Positions 6,529 through 15,474 are shown, counted from the stretch's first letter. The stretch is 37,798 nt of DNA from an uncultured Bacillota bacterium (GCA_947573385.1 CANPFP010000009.1:1-37798); one strand, 5' to 3'. Program-made: numbers and translations. The notes: generated by a model from the letters alone, not told the origin.

Positions 6529-8732
6529 TTTAGATATTTCTTTAATCCGAAAGTGACTGCCTGAATATCAATCGGTTTTGCCAAGTGGTCATTCATACCA
6601 CATGCCAGGCACCTTTGAATGTCCTCTGAAAACGCGTCGGCAGTCATGGCAATAATAGGAATATCTGAATCCGCCCGTTCCAATCCGCGGATGACTGCGG
6701 TGGCTTCATAGCCGTCCATAACTGGCATCCGCACATCCATAATAATCGCGTCATAGTATCCGACCGGGGATTTTTTGAATTTCTCCACACAAATTTCCCC
6801 GTTTTCAGCCCAGTCCAATTCCAATTCAAGGATGGAGAGCAGCTCTCTTGCCACTTCCCAGTTAAGCTCATTGTCCTCTGCCAATAAGATGTGTTTTCCT
6901 TTCAGTACCACATCGCCTGATCTTTCTGCGCCGGAGCCCCCGCCTGTTACCTGAGATACCGCATGGTCGGGCACAGCCGCCTTTTCCAGGTCGAGCACAA
7001 CATGGAACTCGCTGCCCTTGCCCTGTTCGCTGCGGACAGAGATCGTTCCGTCCATGGCATCCACAATATATTTGGTAATCGCCATGCCCAGCCCGGAACC
7101 CTCGGTCTTCCGAACCCGGGTATTGTCCTCCCGGCTGAAGGACTCAAATATTACTGCCTGATACTCTTTTGACATGCCGATACCTGTGTCGCTCACCAGG
7201 AAATGGGTACGGACCCGGGAGGTGTCCTCCGGCAGCGTTTCCTGATACACGGTCATCTGAACAGACCCCTTTTCCGGGGTGAATTTAACGGCATTCCCCA
7301 GAAGATTAATCAATACCTGATTCAGCCGCACACCGTCGCAATACACGTTTTCCGAAAGAATCTCCTGGGCAACCGCGTTGAACTGTTGATTTTTTGCCTC
7401 AACCTGAGGCTGTATGATATTAACGATGCTGTCCATCGTCTCCTTCAGGGATATTGGCTCCGCATTCAGCGTCATTTTGCCGCTTTCGATCTTGGATATA
7501 TCCAGCACGTCGTTAATAAGCCCCAGCAAATGTTTGCTGGACAGTGCAATCTTACCCAGATAATCCTGAACCTGCTCGAAATTGTCTGCATTGTCCAAAG
7601 CCAACGAGGTCATGCCGATAATGGCGTTCATGGGAGTGCGGATATCGTGGCTCATACTGGACAGGAATTCCTGTTTTGCCGTGTTGGCCTGTTCCGCCTC
7701 TTTCCGTGCCTGCTCCGCAGATTTCCGGGCTGAGTCCATCTCCTCGTTCATGCGCTTCAGTTCAGATACCTGGCCCCTGAACAGCTTTAAGTACTGGAAA
7801 AGTATAATGAGAAGCATAGCGATCACCGCAAAGGAAGCTGCGTAGACTGCGGTAAGCCATCGGCTTTCCATGCTGGAGATGGCATTATCCAGCCCCTCGA
7901 AGGGAAGGACCGTCACCAAATACCACTCGCAGTAAGGAAGATTGGTGCAGTATATGTGGCGGCGTGATCCGCCGTTTTTTATAATGGCGGAATAATCTTC
8001 ACCGGTGTTTATGGCAGACTTCAGCTGTTCGATGCAGGCCTTCACCTCTGCATCCTGTTCGTCAAAGATATTGGCAAGCCTGTCAAAATAGTTTTTGTAG
8101 GCATCTCCTTCGTTCCCGACAACATAGCTGCCGTCTTTCCGAATGACAAAGGAGTAACTCAGCGACTTGTCCGAATCCAGGAATAGGACCTCGCCCATAT
8201 ATTTGGTGGAGAGTCCCACTACAAGCGCAAGGCTGCTGCCGCCGTCGGACATGGGGTATTCACAGGGAACGCCGAACAAAATCACACCATCTCCGTCCAT
8301 TCCTGTGGCGGAGACCGCTTTGCGTTCTCCTTTTTGCAGGCTCTCCAAAAAGGGCTCAGGGCGATTGAGCGCCACAGGATCGCCGAAAATCATCTCAATG
8401 TCACCGTCGGATGAATACAGGGCAGCGCACAAAAAATGCCTTGCCCTTGCGCCGTATTCGATCTCTTCCCTTGTTCCGTAACCGGAATCCTTATCCCCTG
8501 CCGCGATGTGCGCGATGGACTCCACCATGGTCAGGCGGAGCTCAATGATGGTCTCGAAGTGCAGCGACACCTGCTCGTTCATTCCTGCCATATAGGCGGT
8601 GCCAATCTCTTCAATTGTATTTTCGCTCATATTGTGAATGGAGACTCCAAGGAAGGAAAACACAAAAACAGTGAGACAAACCATCACCGCGATACTAATT
8701 CTCAAAGGATGCGGCAAAGTCTTATTTTTCAT
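6525..8732 (-). CDS. Membrane-bound hybrid sensor histidine kinase (Cache-like sensor + HisKA + HATPase + receiver)
   Basis: I prefer ATG 8732 (MKNKTLPHP), with GGAG 11 bases upstream, giving 735 residues; an upstream ATG at 8765 has no clear ribosome site. TM1 is near residues 12-33, an extracytoplasmic sensor of about 260 residues follows, and TM2 is near 295-315. A coiled coil rich in Glu/Ala/Arg leads to the HisKA motif SMSHDIRTPMNAIIG (H362), an N-box NQVLINLLGNAVKF, and the G-boxes DTGIGM and GSGLGM. The C-terminus is a receiver with AEDNELN, phospho-acceptor D666 in IIMDVRMPVMDG, and a conserved K in HLAKPID. No HPt or output domain is present, so phosphate must pass elsewhere or the receiver acts as a sink. 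Second gene of a two-kinase operon. Confidence 0.88.
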   Translation of the reverse strand: MKNKTLPHPLRISIAVMVCLTVFVFSFLGVSIHNMSENTIEEIGTAYMAGMNEQVSLHFETIIELRLTMVESIAHIAAGDKDSGYGTREEIEYGARARHFLCAALYSSDGDIEMIFGDPVALNRPEPFLESLQKGERKAVSATGMDGDGVILFGVPCEYPMSDGGSSLALVVGLSTKYMGEVLFLDSDKSLSYSFVIRKDGSYVVGNEGDAYKNYFDRLANIFDEQDAEVKACIEQLKSAINTGEDYSAIIKNGGSRRHIYCTNLPYCEWYLVTVLPFEGLDNAISSMESRWLTAVYAASFAVIAMLLIILFQYLKLFRGQVSELKRMNEEMDSARKSAEQARKEAEQANTAKQEFLSSMSHDIRTPMNAIIGMTSLALDNADNFEQVQDYLGKIALSSKHLLGLINDVLDISKIESGKMTLNAEPISLKETMDSIVNIIQPQVEAKNQQFNAVAQEILSENVYCDGVRLNQVLINLLGNAVKFTPEKGSVQMTVYQETLPEDTSRVRTHFLVSDTGIGMSKEYQAVIFESFSREDNTRVRKTEGSGLGMAITKYIVDAMDGTISVRSEQGKGSEFHVVLDLEKAAVPDHAVSQVTGGGSGAERSGDVVLKGKHILLAEDNELNWEVARELLSILELELDWAENGEICVEKFKKSPVGYYDAIIMDVRMPVMDGYEATAVIRGLERADSDIPIIAMTADAFSEDIQRCLACGMNDHLAKPIDIQAVTFGLKKYLK

Positions 8733-8796
8733 ACTTTTTCCATCTCCACAGCTTTCAGCATTCAAATTTTCCAGCCGTCATATGCTTCCGGCTCTG

Positions 8797-10977
8797 TTAC
8801 GCTCTCAACTGGCTCATAATCCGGAACATTTTGCGGATGTCCACCGGCTTTGCCAGATGTTCGTTCATCCCCGCATCCTTTGCCAAGGCTACATCCTCTT
8901 CAAAGGCGTTGGCCGACAGCGCGATAATGGGTACCGTAACGGCGTCCGGCCGCTCCAGACTGCGGATAACCCGGGCTGCCTCGTATCCGCTCATAACCGG
9001 CATCATCAAATCCATCAGGATACAGTCAAACGTTCCTGGAGGGGATGCTTCAAACGCATCCACAGCGGCTTTTCCGTCATGTGCGGTTGCAACCTCCGCG
9101 CCCGCTTCCTTGAGAATATACTCTACAATTTCGCAGTTGAGCTCATTGTCCTCCACAAGAAGAACCTGCATCCCGGAGACATCATCCTGCGTATCACATT
9201 CTTTCTCTGTGGGCTTTTCGCGCCGCGTCTCGTCGGCGCGGATGGGCAGAGTGATTTGTACCACGCTCCCCTTGCCAAGCAGACTGTCTACCGCAACAGT
9301 CCCTTTCATCTGATCCACCAGTTTTTTTACGATGGACATACCCAGCCCAACACCATTATAATTGGTCCTTGCGTCCTGATGCTCCTGGGTAAAGGGCTCA
9401 AAAATATGCTCCCTAAAGTCCTCGCCAATGCCGATTCCTGTGTCTTCAATCACAAAACGGCAGTTTACAGTTCCCGCATGGAAGGCGGTTTCCTCCGCCC
9501 GGATAAATACAGAGCCATGGGGCCGGTTATACTTGAGCGCGTTGTCGATAACGCTCATCAGAATCTGTTTGAAGTGAAGCGGATTGCCAATTACCCTTCT
9601 GTGCCGCAGGCCGGAGGTCTCCAGCTTCAGCAGGACGGACCGTTCCTCTGCCAGAGGGGACAAGACCGTGATGCACTCTTCCAGCACGGCACAAAGGTCA
9701 AAGGGCTCTTCCACCGCCGCTGGCCAGCCGTTCTCCAGTCTGCTTACTTGAAGAACATCGTTCACCAGAGACAGCAAATGCTCTGCCGACACGCGGATCT
9801 TTTTCCAGCAATCCCTCTGCCGCTCCGGGTCATCCAGGCTCTTTTCCAGAATGGTCAGCATCCCCAGAATTCCGTTGATGGGTGTGCGGAGATCGTGAGA
9901 CATATGGGCGAGGAATTCACTTTTTGCCGAATTTGCCTGTCTCACCCGTTCCAGAAGCTCCATGATGGACTGTTCCTGTTTTTTCCTGGTCATCATGGTC
10001 TCTGTGATGTCCTGATGGTATCCGTTCAGGCAGGCGCCCGGCTTTTTGAATGTCCTGTCCGGCACGCCGCCGCAGCGGACATAAATTTTACCCAGCTCAG
10101 GATGGTTCCAGGGGTAGATTACTTCGGCCCGTCCGGCCCTCAATATTTCCTGGACCGCTTCCTGGGCCATCTGCAAATAGTCCGGATCAATGCGCTCAAA
10201 CCAGTGCTTGTAGCACTCCTCCGGCCCAATGTTATCCGGTACGCCCAGCAGAATCCGCATGGTTCGGTCTGCGTACATCCTGGGCTGGCAGCCCTCCTCC
10301 AGTTCAATGGTCCAGATGCCGGTTCTGGCGCCCTCCAGAATGTCCTCCAGGCTTCGCCTTCCCTCCAGATAGCTCCTTTTTTGCAGCTCCCGGAACAGAT
10401 TGCGCCGCTTCAGGGAGGACACAATAAAGTATGCTGCCGTCTGTAGTATATTTGACGCATATTCCAGTGACTTTATAGGGGGATTGTCCACGCCATAAAA
10501 ACCGATGATCTGTTTTCCGTCATACAGGGGGACCACCACAAGGGAATGGATGCCTTGCCGCTTCAGGTTCTCATATTGAAGCGGGTCCGACTTGCGGATA
10601 TCCTCCACGCTCTCAATAACAATATGTCCGCCGACACTGAAATTCCGATACCAGCTGGCACACACCTCCGGGGGGACATTTTGAAGGTTCTCCTGCTCCG
10701 GCTCCACGCCATCCGCCACCCACTCGTAGGTGTTGTCGTCGCCGCCGGACTCGTTTTGCTCAAAGATATAGGTCCGCTCCCCGTTCAGCGCCCTTCCCAG
10801 ATACTTCAGCAGTACCTGGAGCGACTGGTCCGGGGTTTCCTCCAGCAGAGCGACACGAAGCCCCTCGTTGATGATGGTCTCCAGATTTTGAACGCTCTGT
10901 ATACCACTGTGCTGTTCGTGGGCTTTAATGAACGAAGTGTCTCCTTCGGTCAGTAAGACTTCCCCTGCGTAATCCAT
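8797..10977 (-). CDS. Cytoplasmic hybrid histidine kinase (GAF + PAS + HisKA + HATPase + receiver)
   Basis: ATG 10977 (MDYAGEVLL) follows CGGAGGACAGGCAT, giving 726 residues; an upstream in-frame ATG lacks a ribosome site. No transmembrane segment is seen. Residues of about 30-200 look like a GAF domain (GIHSLVVVPLYDGKQIIGFYG), and about 215-335 a PAS/PAC module ending GYHQDITE. HisKA is AHMSHDLRTPINGILG with H361. The HATPase part has LMSVIDNALKYN, EDTGIGIGE and GVGLGMSIVKKLVDQ. The receiver has VEDNELNCE, D656 in ILMDLMMPVMSG and HLAKPVD. It is the first gene of the minus-strand pair; the next kinase starts 64 bp after its stop. The cytosolic sensor and the membrane sensor may work as a pair. 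Confidence 0.88.
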   Translation of the reverse strand: MDYAGEVLLTEGDTSFIKAHEQHSGIQSVQNLETIINEGLRVALLEETPDQSLQVLLKYLGRALNGERTYIFEQNESGGDDNTYEWVADGVEPEQENLQNVPPEVCASWYRNFSVGGHIVIESVEDIRKSDPLQYENLKRQGIHSLVVVPLYDGKQIIGFYGVDNPPIKSLEYASNILQTAAYFIVSSLKRRNLFRELQKRSYLEGRRSLEDILEGARTGIWTIELEEGCQPRMYADRTMRILLGVPDNIGPEECYKHWFERIDPDYLQMAQEAVQEILRAGRAEVIYPWNHPELGKIYVRCGGVPDRTFKKPGACLNGYHQDITETMMTRKKQEQSIMELLERVRQANSAKSEFLAHMSHDLRTPINGILGMLTILEKSLDDPERQRDCWKKIRVSAEHLLSLVNDVLQVSRLENGWPAAVEEPFDLCAVLEECITVLSPLAEERSVLLKLETSGLRHRRVIGNPLHFKQILMSVIDNALKYNRPHGSVFIRAEETAFHAGTVNCRFVIEDTGIGIGEDFREHIFEPFTQEHQDARTNYNGVGLGMSIVKKLVDQMKGTVAVDSLLGKGSVVQITLPIRADETRREKPTEKECDTQDDVSGMQVLLVEDNELNCEIVEYILKEAGAEVATAHDGKAAVDAFEASPPGTFDCILMDLMMPVMSGYEAARVIRSLERPDAVTVPIIALSANAFEEDVALAKDAGMNEHLAKPVDIRKMFRIMSQLRA

Positions 10978-11035
10978 ATGCCTGTCCTCCGTTTTCTTCT
11001 TACAGCGTGGCTGCAAAAGTCAGAAAATCCCTGTC

Positions 11036-11064
11036 ATAATACCATATGGGTTTCACTGCGTCAA
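11036..11064 (-). promoter_or_regulatory. Sigma-A promoter of the kinase operon
   Basis: On the minus strand: TTGACG (11064-11059), a 17-nt spacer, TATTAT (11041-11036), about 60 nt upstream of the kinase ATG. This is the better of the two promoters in the divergent region. Confidence 0.6.
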
Positions 11065-11111
11065 TGATAAGAAATAAAAATCCAGGTACAGCAGCGCAAA
11101 TAAAAAAGTAC

Positions 11112-11140
11112 TTTTCATAGCAGGGAATCTATGCTATAGT
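11112..11140 (+). promoter_or_regulatory. Possible promoter of the chemoreceptor gene
   Basis: TTTTCA, a 17-nt spacer and TATAGT give a modest sigma-A match, leaving a leader of about 110 nt before the GTG start. I did not find a convincing sigma-28 motility promoter in this 280-bp divergent region. Confidence 0.35.
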
Positions 11141-11257
11141 AATCCTAAAGTCTATCGACCACCGGTTCAGTACAGCGCATTATTTTTGACTGATGGAGCG
11201 AGCGGCTTTTCTTGTAGTCTATTGACAAAAATTAGCCAGAAAAGGAGCGACAGGAAC

Positions 11258-13294
11258 GTGACGGGAAAGCAAGCGTTCTCCCTCGCCGGGCGGGGAAAAA
11301 AACGGAGCCTGAACGGGCGGATATTGCGCAATACTACACTTAACATTCTGATTTTGGTGGTCATATGCTGCGTAATTATGGCCATGTCCCTGCAGTCATT
11401 GGCCAACAGTATATTGTTGGACAGCCTTCAGCCCATGGCCCGGCAGTCGGCCAAGACGGTGGAGGCCAACATCCATATGCTGGCCGACCGCATGATGACC
11501 CTGGCCAACGACCACGCGATGGAGACGGTGATGACCGCCGGCCCGGATGGGGAGGAGCCCCGTCCGAACGCCGCCGCAACCAGGGCAAACCGCAGCGATG
11601 TTTTAAAGGAAGCGGCGGAGACCTACGAATTTTATACTGTCGCCCTGTATGACCTGGATGGGTGGCTGGTACAGGGAATCGACGGCGCACCGGAACAGCT
11701 GGAGGGCAGTTTTTTCACCCTTTTGAAGGAGACAGATAACCTGACGCTTGACTCCTCTACAATTTTCCAGGGCAAGCTGGGTATTGTGATGGGGATGCCG
11801 GTGAAGGAAAACGGCGAGACCGCTCTCTACTTGATGGGTGTCTATAAATATGACCTGCTGAACGATGTCATCAGCAGTATCAATCTGGGCAGGAGCGGCA
11901 TGGCCTACATGGTGAACCGGGAGGGTGTCGTTACCGGCCATCCCAGCCAATCCCTTGTTCTGAATCAGAGTACGCTGGGCCAGCTCAGCGGCGGCAGCGG
12001 AGACGCGGCGAAACGGATCACCACCGATGAAACGGGAGCGATGGAGTATACCGTCGATGGGAAGAAGATGCTGGTGGCCTTCTCTCCCGTCCGGGGGACC
12101 CAGTGGTCGCTGGTCATCCAGATCCCCAAGTCGGATTACAGCCACTTTATCAACGGAGCCATGCTGATCTCCATCTTTGCCACTCTGGCGGGCCTTACGG
12201 TCTCTGTCCTGCTGATTCTGCGGTTTGCCCGCTCCATCTCCCGCCCGGTGAAGCGGGTAACGGACCGGATGGTGGCCCTCTCTAACGGCGACCTGCACAC
12301 AGAGGTGCTTCCCGTCAGTACCGGAGATGAGCTGGAGGTTATGACACAGACTTTGGACGATACGCTGGAGAGCATAAACCGGTACATATCTGATATTCAG
12401 CAGGTATTGACCCGCGTTGCGGAGGGTGATCTGCGTACCGGTCCCCAGGTTGACTACAAGGGGGATTTTGAGCTGATCCGGGGCAGCCTGCACACAATTA
12501 CCCAGTCTATGAACGAAACCCTCCTTGGGTTCCGGGCCGCGGCGAACCGGCTTACCGCGATGGCAGAGCAGCTGAGCGGCCAGGCCGCTCAGCTGCACCA
12601 GGCGTCTATGGAGCAGAACCAGTCTGCCGAGGAACTGGTTCACGAGGTAACCCATGTAAAGGACCGGTTGGCCGATGTTGCGGACAGCAGCGATCAAACC
12701 CGTTCTCAGACTGAGGAAATCGCCCGTCGCATTCAAAATGCCAATGCGCAGATGGCCGCCCTGTCCTCTGCTATGGATGACATCAGCGCCAACGCGCAGC
12801 AGATTACCAAGATTGCAAAGGATATTGGGGATATCGCCTTCCAGACCAACATCCTCTCCCTCAACGCCTCTGTGGAGGCGGCCCGGGCCGGAGCGGCCGG
12901 AAAGGGCTTTGCCGTTGTGGCCAATGAGGTAAAGCAGCTGGCGGCAAAAAGCGCCGAGGCCGCACAGAGCGCAACTGAGATGGTCAATAACACTAAGACG
13001 ATCATTCAGACAGGCGTGGTGCTGACAGCGGATACCGCCGATTCCCTCCAGGCGATTTCCGATGTCTCCACACAGATCAGCGCAATCTCGGATCAGCTGG
13101 CGGCGGCAGTGCAGGGACAGGGGCTCGCCTTAACTGTGATGGAGGAGCGGATTGCCGCGATCTCTTCCGTTGCAGACCGCAACCTGCAAAACGCGGGGGA
13201 GACGGAGCAGTCCAGCGGCTCTCTGGCCAAAGAGGCCGAGACGCTGCAAGCCCAGGTGAAGAAATTTATATTAAAGGAGAAGTGCAGCAGATGA
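11258..13294 (+). CDS. Methyl-accepting chemotaxis protein with Cache-type sensor
   Basis: Start chosen at GTG 11258, ten bases after AAAAGGAG; the upstream in-frame extension has no ribosome site. 678 residues. TM1 is near residues 28-48, an extracellular sensor of about 260 residues matches the dCache layout (FYTVALYDLDGWLVQG, GRSGMAYMVNREGVVTGHP), and TM2 is near 295-318. HAMP follows (ISRPVKRVTDRM) and appears duplicated, with a second copy near GDLRTGPQVDYKGDFELI. The cytoplasmic coiled coil carries the signalling hairpin, including DIAFQTNILSLNASVEAARA and GKGFAVVANEVKQLA. It would signal to CheA/CheW, neither of which is in the window. Its stop overlaps the next start by ATGA, tying it to the lipoprotein. 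Confidence 0.93.
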   Translation: MTGKQAFSLAGRGKKRSLNGRILRNTTLNILILVVICCVIMAMSLQSLANSILLDSLQPMARQSAKTVEANIHMLADRMMTLANDHAMETVMTAGPDGEEPRPNAAATRANRSDVLKEAAETYEFYTVALYDLDGWLVQGIDGAPEQLEGSFFTLLKETDNLTLDSSTIFQGKLGIVMGMPVKENGETALYLMGVYKYDLLNDVISSINLGRSGMAYMVNREGVVTGHPSQSLVLNQSTLGQLSGGSGDAAKRITTDETGAMEYTVDGKKMLVAFSPVRGTQWSLVIQIPKSDYSHFINGAMLISIFATLAGLTVSVLLILRFARSISRPVKRVTDRMVALSNGDLHTEVLPVSTGDELEVMTQTLDDTLESINRYISDIQQVLTRVAEGDLRTGPQVDYKGDFELIRGSLHTITQSMNETLLGFRAAANRLTAMAEQLSGQAAQLHQASMEQNQSAEELVHEVTHVKDRLADVADSSDQTRSQTEEIARRIQNANAQMAALSSAMDDISANAQQITKIAKDIGDIAFQTNILSLNASVEAARAGAAGKGFAVVANEVKQLAAKSAEAAQSATEMVNNTKTIIQTGVVLTADTADSLQAISDVSTQISAISDQLAAAVQGQGLALTVMEERIAAISSVADRNLQNAGETEQSSGSLAKEAETLQAQVKKFILKEKCSR

Positions 13295-13734
13295 AACGGA
13301 TTTGTGCTATACTTTTAAGCCTGCTGCTGATGGCATCGCTGCTGACAGCCTGCGGAGATCAGAAGGGGCTTCAGGATGGATATTATACGGCCCAGGCGAA
13401 AGAATTCAGCCACGGCTGGAAGGAGTACATTACCATCCTGGTAAAAGGCGGAAATATTATCTCTGTAGAGTATAACGCGGAGAACGCCAGCGGATTTATC
13501 AAGAGCTGGGATAACGCATATATGCAGACCATGCTTCATGTCCAAGGGACCTATCCCAATGAATACACCAGATATTACGCAGGCCAGCTCCTGGAGGGAC
13601 AGGGCGAGGGCAGCGTTGACGCCCTCGCCGGGGCGTCGTCCTCACATGTCTCTTTTCAGATACTGGCCCAGGCTGTGCTGGAGCAGGCCCGGAAGGGAGA
13701 TTCCAGTATTGTGTTTGTAGATACGGAGCACTGA
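13291..13734 (+). CDS. Small FMN-binding-domain-like lipoprotein
   Basis: A 147-residue lipoprotein starting at ATG 13291 (MKRICAILL), which overlaps the chemoreceptor stop by 4 bp; an earlier GTG at 13282 lies too close to AAAGGAG. The signal peptide ends in lipobox LTAC (C21). The rest is one compact domain with DGYYTAQAKEFSHGW, ITILVKGGNIISVEYNA and VDALAGASSSHVSFQILAQA. The pattern resembles FMN-binding domains and the COG4939 membrane lipoprotein group. Where flavinylated domains have a Dxx(S/T)GA(T/S) signature, this one reads DALAGAS, so covalent FMN attachment is uncertain. Coupling to a chemoreceptor suggests a ligand- or redox-sensing accessory; that is inference. Confidence 0.7.
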   Translation: MKRICAILLSLLLMASLLTACGDQKGLQDGYYTAQAKEFSHGWKEYITILVKGGNIISVEYNAENASGFIKSWDNAYMQTMLHVQGTYPNEYTRYYAGQLLEGQGEGSVDALAGASSSHVSFQILAQAVLEQARKGDSSIVFVDTEH

Positions 13735-13841
13735 GAGCAAAAGCCACCCTGTGATGAACTGCCCCGGCTGGTTGGCGGGAAGTCTTCACATGGCGGGGAA
13801 TCGGTGTCAACAGCCCAGACAACTGCATAAGCTGGTTACGA

Positions 13842-13863
13842 GAGGGGAACGCAGGTTCCCCTC
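13842..13863 (+). terminator. Stem-loop after the lipoprotein gene
   Basis: A 9-bp perfect stem, GAGGGGAAC/GTTCCCCTC, with a 4-nt loop lies 107 bp after the lipoprotein stop. Only a weak T stretch follows, so termination is plausible but not certain. Confidence 0.45.
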
Positions 13864-13878
13864 CCGGCTATTTCTGCG

Positions 13879-13897
13879 GGGTGAATTGATTTCACCC
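13879..13897 (+). promoter_or_regulatory. Small hairpin just before the DUF3343 ribosome site
   Basis: GGGTGAA and TTCACCC pair around a 5-nt loop, ending three bases before the AGAAGGG ribosome site. It could affect translation of the two-gene unit; no known riboswitch is recognised. Confidence 0.3.
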
Positions 13898-13915
13898 TGA
13901 GAAGGGAACTATGCC

Positions 13916-14170
13916 ATGCTCTATTATTTAATTGTGTGCCGTTCACTGACCTATGCCCAGCGTACCGCTGCGGCGCTGGAGCGGGCGGGAATCACAGCCC
14001 GGGTGCTGCGCTCCCCAAAGAGCATCTCCGGCGAGGGGTGCAGCCACTCGGTAAAAATATCCCAGCGGAACCTCCCCGATTCTTTGCGGATTTTGCAGCG
14101 GGTAGGGCTTACCCCCAAGCGGGTTTATATCACCGCCGGGGATGGCAGCTACCAGGAGGTGGCCCTATGA
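13916..14170 (+). CDS. DUF3343 protein (putative Se/S carrier-like)
   Basis: An 84-residue protein from ATG 13916 with AGAAGGG upstream. The N-terminus MLYYLIVCRSLTYAQRTAAA and the mid-protein GEGCSHSVKIS (one Cys after the SPKSISG stretch) fit DUF3343, a small family found beside selenium- and sulfur-transfer genes (SelD, YedF, cysteine desulfurases) and sometimes annotated as a putative Se/S carrier. The conserved Cys could hold a persulfide or selenide, but this is not shown. Its stop overlaps the start of the cysteine desulfurase-like gene by ATGA, so the two are made together. Confidence 0.8.
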   Translation: MLYYLIVCRSLTYAQRTAAALERAGITARVLRSPKSISGEGCSHSVKISQRNLPDSLRILQRVGLTPKRVYITAGDGSYQEVAL

Positions 14171-15294
14171 TTTATCTGGACAGCGCTGCCACCACTATGC
14201 AGAAGCCGGCTGCGGTGGCCACTGCCGCTGCCTGGGCCATCAACCATCTGGCCAGTCCCGGACGCGGAGGGCATTGGCCCGCCATGGCTTCGGCGGAGAA
14301 GGCCTTTGCCTGCCGTGAGACGGCGGCCCAGCTGTTTCATGTGAAGGACCCGGAGCGGGTGGTATTTACCTTCAACGCCACCCACGGACTGAATATTGCC
14401 ATCAAGACCCTGGCCAGGCCGGGCAGCCGGGTGGTGATCTCCGGCTATGAGCACAACGCCGTCACCCGGCCCCTTCACGCTCTGAAGGTGGATATCCGGG
14501 TGGCCCGTGGGGCTCTCTTTGACCAGAAGGCGGTGCTGGCGGCCTTCCGCCGGGAGCTGGACAAGGGGGCTGACCTGGCAGTGTGCACCCATGTGTCCAA
14601 TGTCTTCGGATTTGTCCTGCCCATTGAGGGCATCGCCGCGCTGTGCCGGGTGCGGGGCATTCCGCTGATTATCGACGCCTCCCAGTCGGCGGGCTGTGTG
14701 CCTGTAGACTTCACCGGGCTGGGAGCGGCCTTCATCGCTATGCCGGGCCACAAGGGACTGTACGGCCCACAGGGAACCGGTCTGCTGCTGTGCGGTGTTG
14801 ACCCGGCTCCTTTGCTGGAAGGGGGGACCGGCAGCGAGTCCAGGCAGCAGGCTATGCCCGATTTCCTTCCTGACCGGCTGGAGGCGGGTACCCACAACGT
14901 TACTGGCATCGCCGGCCTGCTGGAGGGCCTGCGGTTTGTAAACAACATGGGAGTGGAGAATATCGCCGCCCAGGAGACCAAGCTTATCCAGAACATGGGA
15001 AAGGGGCTTCGAGGTATACCCGGTATAACAGTTTTCCAGGCAGAGGATCCGGATGTTCAGACAGGAGTGCTCTCCTTCTGTATAAAAGGGCGGGACTGCG
15101 AGGAGGTGGGGGAGATTCTGGGCAGCCGGGGAGTGGCCCTCCGGGCTGGGCTCCACTGCGCGCCCCTTGCCCACGAGACGGTGGGCACCCTGGAAACGGG
15201 CACCCTGCGTGCCAGCGTCTCTGCCTTTAATACAGGTCAGGAGATTGACAGATTCCTCCAGATTGTTCAGGAGCTCTGTGCGGCAAAAGGCTGA
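14167..15294 (+). CDS. Class V aminotransferase, cysteine desulfurase family (TIGR01977-like)
   Basis: A 375-residue PLP enzyme beginning MIYLDSAATT at ATG 14167. It carries TFNATHGLNIAIKTL, GYEHNAVTRPL, the cofactor strand IDASQSAGCVPVDF, and PLP lysine K196 in PGHKGLYGPQGTG. The presumed persulfide cysteine is C331 in RAGLHCAPLAHETVGT. This is the signature of the 'cysteine desulfurase family protein' group, which releases S (or Se) from cysteine (or selenocysteine) and passes it to an acceptor. The coupled DUF3343 protein is the obvious candidate acceptor. No SelA, SelB, SelD or IscU-like gene lies nearby in the window, so whether it serves sulfur or selenium is open. An intrinsic terminator follows. 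Confidence 0.9.
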   Translation: MIYLDSAATTMQKPAAVATAAAWAINHLASPGRGGHWPAMASAEKAFACRETAAQLFHVKDPERVVFTFNATHGLNIAIKTLARPGSRVVISGYEHNAVTRPLHALKVDIRVARGALFDQKAVLAAFRRELDKGADLAVCTHVSNVFGFVLPIEGIAALCRVRGIPLIIDASQSAGCVPVDFTGLGAAFIAMPGHKGLYGPQGTGLLLCGVDPAPLLEGGTGSESRQQAMPDFLPDRLEAGTHNVTGIAGLLEGLRFVNNMGVENIAAQETKLIQNMGKGLRGIPGITVFQAEDPDVQTGVLSFCIKGRDCEEVGEILGSRGVALRAGLHCAPLAHETVGTLETGTLRASVSAFNTGQEIDRFLQIVQELCAAKG

Positions 15295-15303
15295 ATTGAT
15301 TGT

Positions 15304-15347
15304 CCCGGAAGGGGTGGCGTTCTGTCTCTCCCTTTCGGGCATTTTTT
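15304..15347 (+). terminator. Intrinsic terminator after the cysteine desulfurase gene
   Basis: CCCGGAAGGG (15304-15313) pairs with CCCTTTCGGG (15330-15339) with one G-U pair and a 16-nt loop, followed by CATTTTTT. It separates this unit from cdaA. Confidence 0.7.
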
Positions 15348-15395
15348 GCGGGGAAAGTATTCATAAAATTTTCATGTTGGAATTTGCCTTTTCGG

Positions 15396-15424
15396 TTGCC
15401 AAACCGCTGGAAATATCGTATAAT
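15396..15424 (+). promoter_or_regulatory. Sigma-A promoter of the cdaA operon
   Basis: TTGCCA, a 17-nt spacer and a perfect TATAAT. Transcription would start near 15431, about 45 nt upstream of the cdaA GTG. It follows the terminator above and probably drives the long run of genes from cdaA onwards. Confidence 0.7.
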
Positions 15425-15474
15425 ACCATGATGAAGTATTTTGCGCTGTATTGAAAGAAGACGAGGTGGGTGCT

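Noticed and set aside
10978..11257. Possible sigma-28 motility promoter for the chemoreceptor
   Set aside because: No adequate TAAA/GCCGATAA pair with correct spacing; only a modest sigma-A match is reported.
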